Assembly (NCBI GenBank): GCA_009823395.1
Contig: CM020501.1
Coordinates: 2,066,861 to 2,130,860, forward strand
Source: Thamnaconus septentrionalis
Lineage: Eukaryota > Chordata > Actinopteri > Tetraodontiformes > Monacanthidae
DNA: 64,000 bases
Direction: 5' to 3'
The notes under the pieces were generated by a model. It saw only the letters and a list, made by a program, of their open reading frames with translations, did no database searches and was not told the origin of the DNA. The position numbers were made by a program, and so were the translations under genes. How positions within the stretch are numbered: the stretch's first letter is position 1; each line of letters begins with the position of its first letter. Positions 11,030-22,030 of the stretch are shown here, piece after piece.

Positions 11030-11063
11030 CTTCTTCTTCTTCTTCTTCTTCTTCTTCTTCTTC
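11001..11063. repeat. (TTC)21 trinucleotide array
   Basis: 63 bp of pure TTC, equivalent to GAA on the other strand, 21 units. It gives poly-Ser, poly-Leu or poly-Glu in spurious frames. Pure GAA·TTC tracts are triplex-forming and length-unstable. Confidence 0.95.
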
Positions 11064-11594
11064 ACTTCTGTCAGTGGAACGCAGCAAACAACTGGGAATG
11101 TTTTTGTTTTTCCCTTTCCAGAACATTGTCGGGCTTGAAGGAGGAAACAGTCCATACCCAATGAGACGGTCGGAAGGTCGGAGGGGGAGGAGCCCAGTAA
11201 AAAACCACAAAAAAACGCATCTTTCCAGGACCTGAAGGACGGATGTGCAAGACAGACGTGCACGACGTTCCGAAAGGACCTGACTGGACTTTTCCCAAAG
11301 GTCACAACCAGAAGACTCAATCTAATGGTGATGATTGGTCTGCGCTCCGCTTAGCCCCGCCCAGGAAAAAACAGAAAGAACATCAATTCCAGGGATACTA
11401 ATAAAAAAAGTGTTTCCTTCGTCTGCTCTCGACACCATCAGGCTGCAGGAGAACCGTGTTTTCGATAAATTGAAAATGTTTCCTGAACAGAATACACCCC
11501 TCCCAACCCACCCATTCCATTTCTTCTCCCTTCTCCTCTTATTCTTTCTTTTATTATTATTATTTTTTAAAATTTGCGCCGACTGCACTTAGCC

Positions 11595-11670
11595 AGCAAC
11601 GTCAAATTGACTTCATAACCCGGCGGCATTCGCCGCCAGACGAAAATGCATATTCATTATTATTTCCGGT
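11595..11670. promoter_or_regulatory. Candidate conserved regulatory block
   Basis: A balanced-composition stretch between repeats with CAAATTGACTTCATAA, a GGCGGCATTCGCCGCC palindrome and ATGCATATTCATTATT. The choice is by appearance only; no alignment was possible. Confidence 0.15.
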
Positions 11671-13824
11671 CCTCTCTTCTCGTGCCGTTGCCGCCGCCAC
11701 TGGGAGCAGCCGGTGCACAAAGACTCCACACACACACACACACACACACAAAAATATATAAATAAATAAATACAGGAATGAAAAATCGTAGGGAGAGAAA
11801 GAGAAATGTGGCAGCAGCCTCTGAGAAATAAAACCACTAAACAGGCTTGGTTTTGACGTTCAGCCACTAAAAGGAACTAAAAATACTTAAAGTAATATAT
11901 AATAATCCACAGGTACAGAAACAAGGCAGAGGTGGGAACAGTTGGAGTCCACTGGGAGGGAAGTGAAATGATAATGTATATGAAATAAAAAAAAAAAAAA
12001 ATGCTCCGTCAAAAGCAGCGAAACAAATCGAGCGGGTGTCCAAAAGAGGGAGGAGTCAAGAGAGCCAAAGACTGGACCCCGCCGTTCCTCGCCACCCCAA
12101 CACGCACAGGAAGACCTGAGCCGCGTTTGGTAGCTCCGCCCACTTCCTCCTTTGCGTTACGCTAAAACCTGCCGAAGAAACGACGACGACAGCGCTGACG
12201 ATCCTGTGTTGGCTTGAGCTCCGTACGAGTGTTTCCCATGGGTTTGCGAGCTACACCGAAGCAACACGGCTGAGGAAGGAGAGATTCCCGATCCGACAGA
12301 TCCGATCAGGTAATCGCATAAAATTGAAGAAAACACAACAAAAGGCAGCAAAAAAATGGAGAGAAACTGTGTTTTCTTCCCCCTCCAAAGCGCTGGTTTC
12401 GATCTCCCAGGCTTTATTATTAGCTGTTAGCGAGTCGGCTAATCACTTAGCAGACTCCTCTCTCTCCATCCATCCATCCATCCATACTATGAACTCTCTC
12501 TGCTGCCTCTCAGCTTTTCATCATAATAAACGGAAGTGGTTTCTCACCCTTAAAATGCTATTAGCCACCCTCCAACCCCCTCTCCCCCCCTTTCCCCTCC
12601 CCCCACACCCCAACCCCCCTCCGCCCCATGCTAGAACAGCGTAATTAGCTTTATGCAGGGGGGAAATGGGAGGTGGGAGAGGGGGGAGGGTATAAATGCC
12701 ATTTACTGTGAGCCCCTAAAATAAGGCGGCGACACGTGACGGTCACGCCTTGGGGGAGAGGGGGAGGGGCTTGAGGGAAGGGGGCAGCCAATCACAGGCG
12801 GAGGTCTGCATCTCCACATTTACTGGTGGGAAAAATGGAAATTTGCCTCTCCAGTGCAGCGTCAGCTGTTTTTTTTTTTTTTTTTGGTTTCCCCCCCTCC
12901 TGAGGTCCGGCCGAGCAAGCCGGACCAGGAAACACCTCGGAAAATTAAACTGCCAGGAACGGAGCGGAGCAGAAAACCGGGATGAGGGGGGGTTCAACTA
13001 CGAGGGGTTTTAATAATTTCAAAAACAGTTTCATAAACTGCCGGTTGTCGTCGTCCAGATCACTGCTGAACCAGCGCGTTGACATTTTAGGAAAGTGTGT
13101 GGAAGAAGGAGGAGGAGGAGGAAGAGGAGGAGGAAGAGGAAGAGGAGTTGATTCCGACTGGAAAGCAGAGTCAAACTGGTTGGGAGGAACCAGGAGACAA
13201 TTTCAAAGGTCAAAGGTGAGAAGATTCACAAACTGACCTCAAGTTGCTTTACAGACAATAAATAATGCCCACAAATGCCCACAAAACTGACAACAACAAC
13301 AACAATAACACTGTCAGTAATAATATGAAGAAGAAAAAGGAGAAGAAGAAGAGGAAGAAAATTGGGTATTTGTCGAGTAAAATCTGTCATGCTACATGAT
13401 GTTACGCGAGGTACGATGTATTTGTGTGCATGTGCCCGTGCACTCGGTGTGTGTGTGTGCGTGCAGAGACCCCCGACTGGCTCTTCTTCTGTGGTAATTA
13501 CAGCGACTAACGAGCAGCAGAGGGACACAAACACAGAGGGAGCGAAGAGCAGCTGAAGGAAAAACTACTAAAGGACGGCGGCGGCGGAGAGCAGTAATAA
13601 GATATCGGTCTTACCGTGCAGTGTGTGTGTGTGAGTGCGTGTGAGTGAGAGTGTATGTGTGTGACAGTGTGTGTGTGTGTGTGAGAGAGAGAGTGTCAGT
13701 GCCAGATGCCCACATCGAGGAGCCCATCTGCGAGCGGAGCCCTGCCAGACCACTAATCAGGCAATCCATCACCTCGCTACCTGCCACCGGCCATTACTGA
13801 GCAGCCACTCTCACACGTGCACAT

Positions 13825-13852
13825 GCACACACACACACACACACACACACAC
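13825..13852. repeat. (CA)n microsatellite
   Basis: About 28 bp of pure CA within a longer CA-rich stretch. Confidence 0.9.
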
Positions 13853-14424
13853 CAGCGGGAGATTTGGAAATGAAAAACAAAAAAGAAAAGAGAGAGAGTG
13901 AGAAAAGTCTTGAGAGGCCAAACATAAACAAACTAATTAGCGGCTAGTAAAGAGCAGTGGGTCGCTTCCGGGTCGCATTAGCACATGCTAGCGCGCACGC
14001 GCACACACACACACACTAATGCAACAGAAGATTCTGCTGCACACTGATTGGCCGACAGACAGCCGAGTGAGACGGAAGCTTTCGGGCATCAGGAGTTCAA
14101 CGTTTCGGCCCTTTAAACGTGTGTCTTCTCTGCTAACTGACCCCAGGGTGACCTCTATAGTCGCGCTAAAGGAGTCGATTCCAACGTCAGACTGCGGGTG
14201 ACGGGAAGAAGTTTAGAAGCTTGTTCCCGCCCGCTGAGTTCTTCTTCTTCTCCTCCCCCTCCTCCTCCCTCTCCTCCATCTCTCTCAGTTGTTCCCACGT
14301 TCTGCTCATCTCACATGATGCTGGCAGAGGAGCGAGAGGACTGCAGGCAGCGTAATGAATTCCTAAGAAGTCATATTACCGGCTACACACACACACACAT
14401 ACGCAGGCACAGGTTGGTATTTGC

Positions 14425-14427
<3 letters not shown>

Positions 14428-14479
<52 letters not shown>
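14428..14479. repeat. (TG)n microsatellite
   Basis: About 50 bp of pure TG. A CA tract (14580-14606) follows 100 bp later, so complementary strands could pair as a long-armed hairpin. Confidence 0.93.
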
Positions 14480-14480
<1 letters not shown>

Positions 14481-14575
14481 AGCCTGCGGCGAAGGCTGCC
14501 TGAGACGCCGTCTGAGAGATTTCATCTGGCTCTGAATGAAACACTCGACAACTAAACAACTGAAGGCGGCGGCTG

Positions 14576-14579
<4 letters not shown>

Positions 14580-14606
<27 letters not shown>
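14580..14606. repeat. (CA)n microsatellite
   Basis: About 27 bp of CA, in inverse orientation to the TG tract at 14428-14479. Confidence 0.9.
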
Positions 14607-14608
<2 letters not shown>

Positions 14609-15263
14609 GACGGCAGCGTGCAGCAACACTCAATGAGCAGTCGGCTCGGCTCGTCGACGCAACATTAAAACTGACTAAAGATTTTCATTTTAGCCTGGGA
14701 AAAAAAATCTGAATTTAATTTTCTACTCAAAGGAACCGTCATGTTTTTTTTTTTAAGGATGCAACTTCAGGCTGCGTCTCCCGTCTGGCTGCAGACTTGA
14801 CTGCTTTACTGCTTTGCCACGTGTGAGCCTATAAAGCGCACACAGCCGAGGAAGAAGGTGATGATGTCACAAAGGGCTCAGGCACCTCACCAAGAAATTG
14901 TCATGAAATTTGCTAAAAGCAAAACGAAAACCGAACAGAATTCGACCATTGTTTGCTATTATGGCGTTACTCCCGTGAGTTGAGAACCTCTAAGCCGCAC
15001 TGCGCGCCCCCTTGTGATGTAATAAAGGGCAGGCGAGGCCTCAGCTAGATGGTGGGGCTATGGTCTTGGCTTGCTCCAACCAGGCATCAGTGTCAGCGGG
15101 GAGCAAGAGCAACCTCCCACATTCATCTCTCCACAGGGGGCTGCAAACAGAGGGCTAAATACATCTCTCTCTTTCCCTCTCTCTCTCTCTTTCAAACCAC
15201 GGGAGGCCACCCATGCACATACGCATGCACGTGTCCATGGGCGTGCATATATTGATTTCGGAG

Positions 15264-15264
15264 C

Positions 15265-15305
<41 letters not shown>

Positions 15306-15306
15306 G
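15264..15306. repeat. (CAGA)n tetranucleotide array
   Basis: About 43 bp, nearly 11 pure units of CAGA/GACA. Confidence 0.93.
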
Positions 15307-15385
15307 CCGGCGTGGAAAAACAAAGGGTCCAACGCAATAAAATTGCATAACCGCACTTCATTACTCGTATCGGACCCAGTGAGGT

Positions 15386-15388
<3 letters not shown>

Positions 15389-15428
<40 letters not shown>

Positions 15429-15434
15429 CGTGCG
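15389..15434. repeat. (TG)n microsatellite
   Basis: Pure TG for about 36 bp, ending in TGCG variants. An inverse CA tract lies at 15549-15585. Confidence 0.92.
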
Positions 15435-15548
15435 CAGCCAAAAAAACAAACGCATGCAGCACGAGAGGGTTTTTTTTGTAGCCGTGCAATTAGCGCTTTG
15501 TCTCAGCAGCAGCAGCAGCAGAACAAGCCAAGTTGGTTTGAATCCAAA

Positions 15549-15585
15549 TACACACACACACACACACGCTCACACACACACACAC
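15549..15585. repeat. (CA)n microsatellite
   Basis: About 37 bp of CA with a GCT interruption near 15568. Confidence 0.9.
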
Positions 15586-15733
15586 CTTCCTGACGCTAAC
15601 TCGGCGGCGGCGGCTGCCGATCGATGGCGAGCCTCGTCTGTCACTCTGGGCTGCACCGAGTGCTGCACTGTAAATCACACAGATAAGCAAACATCTATAA
15701 AGTCCACTCACTGGCTTAAGGCCTGTGTGTGCA

Positions 15734-15734
<1 letters not shown>

Positions 15735-15763
<29 letters not shown>
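15735..15763. repeat. (GT)n microsatellite
   Basis: A pure GT core of about 29 bp followed by GCGAGTGT variants. Confidence 0.9.
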
Positions 15764-15771
<8 letters not shown>

Positions 15772-15860
15772 CGAGTGTGCGGCCGGCAGGGAGGCCGGTG
15801 AAGCAGGAGGAGGGAGACGTGGCATTAATCTTGCTGCCAGGTGCTGATAGAAACACAGGG

Positions 15861-17554
15861 GCGGAACGTAAACATGATTTAACGAGCGTTTAAATAGAGA
15901 GGAAAAATATAAAAAGCAAAGAAAAACCAGAAGATTTAGCATTTAGCGGTTAGCGGCGGCGTCTAACGGCTCTCTGGGACACATTAAAACCTCATTGTGT
16001 AAGTGCTTAGCACGCAAACGTGGACAAAAAAAAAAAAAAAACAAAAAACCTCCACCTGACTCGGGGGATGACGTCAGCCGAGGGCTGATGGATGCGGTGG
16101 ACCAGCGACCTGCCCGGCGCCGCCCTGTTGTTTTCAGCGGGAGCAGCAGCTTGTGTGGCAGCAGGACGACTGTCACCGCCGCCTGCCAACCGCCAACCTG
16201 CCGCCCACCCGCCGCCACCGCCGCCGCCGTCGCCACCATAAAGAAGCAACCTGTCAGCGCTCGCTGTAAACGGCCGCCGGCTCTCATTGTTAGCACTGAC
16301 GGAGCTAAGAGGGAAGACACAAACAAATGTTTGTCGAACAACATTTTTTGGAATTTGTAAAAACCCAGCGGTCGCGTTGGTTACCCTCCCTCCCTCCCGA
16401 CCCCCCCTCAATTGAACTGCCACCCCCTCCCCCTCTCTCCCCTCTCCCAAAGCGACTTTCAAGTCAACACGTCTCGGTTAATTAGCCCATGGCGGCGGCA
16501 CCGGGCAACAGTCGACGGTGTGAATGTGTGAGCGCAGCAAGGGGGGGTGGAGCCACGGGGGCCTCCGACCGCCGGTGCCATCTGTGGCCGTGCCGAGCGC
16601 CACTGCCTGTCGGCCCGGTCGGTCGTCCGCGCCAGGCCGCTATTGGCCGCCGTTGCGTGGCAACGGGTGTGAGAGGGGGGTGGAGCCTGGTCACATGGCC
16701 GCAGGTCAGGGGGTGAAAGAGGATGCGGAGGAGGAGGAGTGAGGGAGACATTTGGAAGTGGACAGAAGTACCTGGACGACTCGCATGATCATCGCAAATT
16801 TCCGATTTTGCTGTTTGTGTTTAGATGACAGAACATTTGGATGTTAAATGTTTCCTCATTTAGAGCAGATCACCATCAAAGCCTCAGCTGCACATAACGT
16901 CCTTTGTGCTAGGCTAAGCATTGCTAGCTGCCCCCTAGTGGCCTGTCATACTAGCGGGAAGTTGCGTCTTGAGAAAAACGTCCATTTATTTGTGGGTCAG
17001 TTTGTGCAAAACGACCTTATCAAAAGTTTGATGAGTCAGTTCTAGTTACTGTCGCTGCTTTCCGCACCACCAGCAGCAGCCACTTGTGACTTTATGAATG
17101 TGTAGTTCTCCTCCTCGACGAGATCCCGCTCGGATCGCCCAAAATTGCTTTTATTCAGTTCGGTTTGCCGTTATCGCTGCGTTTTAGGACCATCGGAGAG
17201 AGTAAATAAACCTCTCAGAGAGAAGCGACGACACTCGGAAGCTTCGTGATTCACGTCGGACGCGAGGCTGACGATGTTGGCTCACGAGGGGAGGGGAAAG
17301 ATAAGGTCGGGAAAACCGGGCCGGATGAGTTGGAAAAACACAATTTTTCTGTGCGGCGGCAAACAGGAACAGGCTGCGCTAGGAAAATAATAATGGAAAA
17401 GAAAAAAATGAAAGAAAGTCTGTCAGCCTCCTCGCTGCCAGTCCGGAACACACGCACACGCACACACACACACACACACACACACGGCGAGCGGCGAGAT
17501 AGCGGCGGCGCAGCTCCATCATCCGTGACTCCATTTTACACCGCGGTGCCGCGG
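15861..17554. other. Unique non-coding DNA, CpG-rich centre
   Basis: No gene. 16070-16290 and 16480-16720 are rich in CCGCC/GGCGG and CpG and could form a CpG island, but no transcript structure is visible. An imperfect CA array occupies 17450-17485. Confidence 0.4.
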
Positions 17555-17650
17555 GAAAATTAATTGCGCTAATTGAGTAGCAGAGTTCATCAGGCTGCCG
17601 TTCTCATCCTGCACATTCATTAGGCGCTCGCTTTGTGAGAGCCTTTCCCC
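17555..17650. promoter_or_regulatory. Candidate conserved non-coding element
   Basis: A balanced stretch with paired homeodomain cores (TTAATTGCGCTAATTGA, 17560-17576) and CATTCATTAGG further on, in contrast to the CA array before it and CpG-rich DNA after it. It has the look of a vertebrate developmental enhancer. This is inference from motif density alone. Confidence 0.25.
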
Positions 17651-19899
17651 GGGGCAGCGGCGGCAGCTCCGACGGTCACGGCTCCTCTGGAGAGCCGCTG
17701 GGAAGAAAAAATAAACTCGGGAACTCGGGAATTTTTTCCCCCTCAGACTGCAGCAGCACAGGACGGCAGGCAGAGGGCGCCGTCTGACTCACAGCAAACA
17801 TAGGAAAACTACGAAATTTAGTCAATTTAATCAAGTCAGGGCGAACACAGTTGGACTATTTCGATCAGTAGATGGCAGCACAGGCAACAAATGCAGTGAT
17901 TAAAAACAGGTGGAATACAATGTAGAAAAAAAAAGAAAAAAGTGACAACGGCAATACAACTTGGAAGATACTTTTTTTTCCCACGGATGACACGGAATAT
18001 TTCGTTTATATATTCCGTACTTCAAAATACACGTGAAAAACAACCTATGAAAATCATGAGATGATGGAAATTCAACTCAAAGGTTTGTTCGCCAGCAGGT
18101 TTTACTGATGGTGTCGCCCAGATTTTAAAATGAGGCAGTTAAAGCACTCCGTGTTCCTGCAGTTGCAACTCCGTACGCACGAGTGCTGACGAGGGGGGAA
18201 AAAGCGCAAAGGGGGGAAAAAATGAAAATAAATACGATTAAAATAAAATCAGTCGATAGGAGGTGAAATCCAATCGGAAAAGGCGGCGACTCCTCACACA
18301 CGAATCGACAGGGTTTCATCCTCGGCCAATTAGCCACTGAGCTCCGCCGGCGTGCGCTCGCTTTTAAAATGGATCAACTCTGACTAATTGACTCAGCATG
18401 AAAAAAAAAACTAAAATCAATGCGCCGCTCCCGTGTCTCGGTGAAGTCCATCGTCCGGGAGCACTGCCTTGAGGGCAGCCGGATGTCTGGATGTGACACT
18501 GGGAGAAAACACACAGAGCTTCATCAAAGTCCAGCAAAAAATGCTTTTTGGCGTAGCATCCAGGGACGGCTCCTCCCCCTATTTTAATTTTCCCCCATGC
18601 AGTTGTGACGATATTGATTCCACACACAGATGTATCAACCAGCCAAAGCCTCTCTGTTTCTCTCTCTCCACTGCACCAGGTTAGCGGCTAGCGTCGCTAG
18701 CAGGCGGTTTAGAATGCAGTAGTGCGACAGCTCGGCTTGCCGGAGGTCCGGAGGGAGGAACGTCGTCGCCCTCCTCCTCCTCCTCCTCCTCCACCTCCGC
18801 CACCTCCTTCTCCTCCTCCCCCTTCTCCTCCTCTTCCTCTTCCTCGGCCTCGTACGGAGGACCTGAACTGGAAAAAACAACTCTGACACATCAAGTGTGC
18901 ACAGAGCCGGCCGACCCTGTCACTCACACACTGGGTCCACAGTGAGAGGAGAGGAAAAGGGAGGTGCGGGGGTGAAGAGAAAAAAAAAAAAAAACTCAAG
19001 TGGAAAAAGAAAAAGAGAGGAAAAACTTTTTTGGTTTAAATTTTTTTTTTAAAAACACAACATCCGTTTTTACCGGGTACAAATTAACTCTGAGGTCGTG
19101 TTGTTGTCGCTGTTGTCGTCAGTCTGTCTGCCAATTAAAAGCATCATTGCATCTCGCAGTAGCTGTCACGCATGCACGCACGCACGTACAAGCATGCACA
19201 CGAACACACACACCTTCCGGTAACCTGTCAAATTCTAACCCAGGTCTCAGAGGTGTTTTCTGTACCAAGTCGTGGGGATAATTGCTGTGAGGCCGGAGCT
19301 CAAGGCCGGAGATCAGAGGTCAGAGGAGGTAGGGGATGCAGGGCGAGGGGGGTAACACCCAGGTTCTATGACGGATCTGGGCAGGTTTGATGAAGGTGTT
19401 TGGCGGGTGTGAGGGACGCAGAGAGAAGTGACCTCGGACTGGAAGAAGAATTTTGAAAAAATTTAACTTCACCAAAACTCTAGAAATTCAAGCTCAGTCG
19501 GATTCCCGCAGGTCTGCGGATGCTCCTCTTGATATTCTTCACCCTCGTCCTCCTCCTCCTCCTCCTCCTTTTCCCCGTCACAGCGCTAGCCGAGTGGAAT
19601 AATCACCTGTTATGCTCTCGGACAAAACACCAAAGCTGGTGTAAAGGCAGCACGGAGACTGAGTCACCTCGGTGTGAAATCTATATATCAACCAATCTCA
19701 TGTACCGGGCCGGAGCTGCTGCTGCTGCCAGCCGGCCTCCATCCACTTATATAATACCGCAGCTGTCGCTTATAGAGACACACCACAGACGAGGTGTCAA
19801 AATCTCTCTAGAAAACTGCACCGAGTGGAAAAGACGGCTGCTTGGTTGTAAATTTGTAAAAGTGGAAAGGACTTCGAGACACCTTTGGTTATGATTTAG
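17651..19899. other. Unique non-coding DNA with TCC tracts
   Basis: No gene. It holds a polypyrimidine tract (18768-18848), poly-A/T runs near 18980 and 19040, (TCC)n at 19547-19569 and ordinary mixed sequence. An AGGTCAGAGGAGG half-matched DR1-like motif lies at 19317-19329. Confidence 0.45.
18768..18848. repeat. TCC/CTT polypyrimidine tract
   Basis: About 80 bp with only a few purines, mostly CCT units. On the other strand it appears as AGG/GGA, with G-run and triplex potential. Confidence 0.8.
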
Positions 19900-19962
19900 T
19901 GCTACACCAATAGACGTGCCCCTGATCTCAGGAAGAAGCGGGTATAGAAAATGAATGAATGA
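19900..19962 (+). mobile_element. SINE 3'-end fragment
   Basis: GAAGCGGGTATAG followed by GAATGAATGA matches the 3' end of the SINE-like family. The preceding 30 bp (GTGCCCCTGATCTCAGG) still aligns loosely with the family's body. The head, A box and B box are missing, so this is a truncated, diverged copy on the plus strand. Confidence 0.65.
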
Positions 19963-22030
19963 CTGACTGATAAGAAAAGGGGCAGGGCAGGGGGGTACGG
20001 CGCAGATAATTACATTCAACGTTTTTGCTTTATTTGTTGTTGTTTTTTTACCTCTAAATCCTTTTAACCAGTCCGACTTTTTCATTTAGCGTATAAAGTT
20101 AGGCAGGACGCAGGAGCAGAGATGCTAAAATGATAGAGTGCAAGTGGTACAGCTGACGGCTGATCAGCCAGCCGTTTTACAACTAGCAGTGCTGGCTAGC
20201 CTGCTAGCGAGCGAGCTTAGCCAGCTGGCTAGCGAGGCACTAGCACTGCAGGTTATTTCTGGCCGGCTGCTACTCTGATATGTCTGACATGCTCCAGCGG
20301 ATTGAACCCAAGAGACCTCTGATACGCTTCCTGTAAGTGTGTGTGTGTGTGTGTGCGTGTGTGTGTGTCCGTGTGTGTGTGCCCACATGCTCTGGAGGTT
20401 GGACAAACTTGGGACATGACATGAGCTGCGCAGAGAGGCGGTATGGAGTGAGGCCACGGTGACAGGTGTGTTGCAGCGTGTGTGTTGTGTGGTATGTGTG
20501 TATGTGTGTGTGGCTGTCAGAGACACAGACAGGCTCGCCGACCGGGCGAAGCTCTGCTGAGACCGGGTGTCAAACAGACGAGGAGACGGCCGGAAGCCGC
20601 TGAGGACCCGCCGCACAACATATTTGTCTCATTTTATGCCTTTTCGAAGGAAACAAAAGAGGTTGTGTGTATGCGTGCGTGTGTGTGTGTTTGTCTGTTT
20701 GTTTTTATCCCCTTTGGAAAACACAAGAAAACACCAGAGCCCAACTAAGGAATTTCTTTCTTTTTTTTTCTCTGTTTAGGTACAAAACGGTAGAAGAACG
20801 ATGCATCAGATTTGTAGCTGCTGTGTGTCAGTTGTAAAAGGGTGACAGACTAACGACGACACACCTGTTTTGTGAGACCTTTGGCAAAAATGACAAAAAA
20901 GCAGCGGCGAGGTGCAACCTGCCGAGGGGTCCTGATGAAAGGACTCTGGAGAGGAGGGGACGAGACGAGATGAGAAGCAAGAAGTTCATCTGAACCCGCT
21001 GTTTTCATCTCCCGGCGAGATTAAAACTCACCCCAGAGCGTCGCATAGAAAAACCAACTCAAATCACAGGAAATGGCGGCAGCGGAGAACAACAAACGCG
21101 ACCTCACGGAGAGACTGACTCTTGGAGTGACTCCAGGCTGAGCCGGCGGCGAGGCGAGACACGGCGGGAACCAACAAAAAAAAAACGCACAAAAAAAAAC
21201 ACCAGACACGTGACTGTAACACATCTGAGCGAGGTGGCGGTGGCGCCGTCAATGCTCTCGGCGCCGGAGGCATTGATGGGAGGCGGGTTCATCCAACCTG
21301 GACCATTATATTCCCGACGGTACAGTCCGATCCCGTCTAGGAGTGGCGAGTCACGTTTTTAATGGCCAAAAAAAATTTTTTTGACCGCCTTTTCACAGAG
21401 GATCAAAAAAACACACCGCAGCCGACCTAGTCTGAGCGCGCTCAGAAGGAAGCAGCGGCGAGGATGGGAAGTGCGATTCCTCCCACTTTCAAGTTGTGCC
21501 TTGGAAATCCGCGGGACGTCGAATGGGGGAGGGGGAGGAGGGTTGGGGGGTAGTGTGGGTGAGATGACACGTTTGATGTCTGGACACGGCTTGAAGTTGT
21601 TCGTTCCCGAGGGCCGCCTCGTCTATCGGAGAAGACGGCAGCTAGGGGGGAGGGGAGAGGGCGGGTGGGGATGAGTGGGAGCAGGGCGGGAAGGGGGGGC
21701 ATCACACTGTGAAAACACTGCTTTGGCTACCAGTTTTGAAATTTCGTCAACGCGCCCGCTCGAGCCGCCGATTCTCAAAGAGAATCGAAAAACAGCTGCC
21801 CGAAAAATGAAAAAAGGAAGAATAATAAAAAAAAGCGAGATTCCCGCCGGTTGCCGTTTATTTTTCTTTTTTTCTTTTTTTTTTTACCAAATTCTCTGGA
21901 GCAGATTGAATAAATTGGGCGTTTGCATTGAGAAGTACAAACAAAGACTTGAAAGATTCTGCTTCATGAACATCACAGGTTTGGAAACAGCAAAGGGGGG
22001 AGAGAGGGGCGCTAGCTAGCTAGCTCCAAT
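19963..22030. other. Non-coding stretch with a GCTAGC-rich patch
   Basis: No gene. 20165-20260 contains repeated CTAGC/GCTAGC words and the inverted pair GCAGTGCT / AGCACTGC. GT tracts lie at 20335-20380 and, shorter, at 20655-20690. A short (GCTA)n run is at 22011-22024. 21510-21700 is G-rich on the plus strand. Confidence 0.45.
20335..20380. repeat. Interrupted (GT)n microsatellite
   Basis: GT units with GC and CC interruptions over about 46 bp. Confidence 0.88.

Larger units (their letters stand above)
10059..12990. other. Non-coding stretch with long GA and TTC arrays
   Basis: No gene. Besides the listed arrays it has a CA tract (11726-11750), (CCAT)n at 12465-12485, a C-rich run (about 12570-12630), a G-rich run (12654-12690) and T17 near 12870. 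11595-11670 is a balanced-composition block with ATGCATATTCATTATT and could be regulatory. The frame at 10669-11235 passes through the TTC array as poly-Ser and is not a gene. Confidence 0.5.
12991..15860. other. Non-coding stretch, very microsatellite-rich
   Basis: No gene. 13100-13150 is GGA/GAA-rich. 13207-13219 (AGGTCAAAGGTGA) matches a DR1 nuclear-receptor-type site with one mismatch. Imperfect GT/GA tracts run over 13440-13465 and 13620-13695, and a CA tract lies at 13992-14017. 14690-15060 is ordinary unique DNA. A CT tract occurs at 15170-15192 and (GCA)5 near 15507-15522. Confidence 0.5.

Noticed and set aside
10669..11235. 188-codon frame with a poly-Ser tract
   Set aside because: The poly-Ser comes from the TTC array. 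All neighbouring frames across it are also open, and the rest has no family resemblance.
15264..15306. CRISPR or origin iterons
   Set aside because: It is a plain CAGA tetranucleotide microsatellite.
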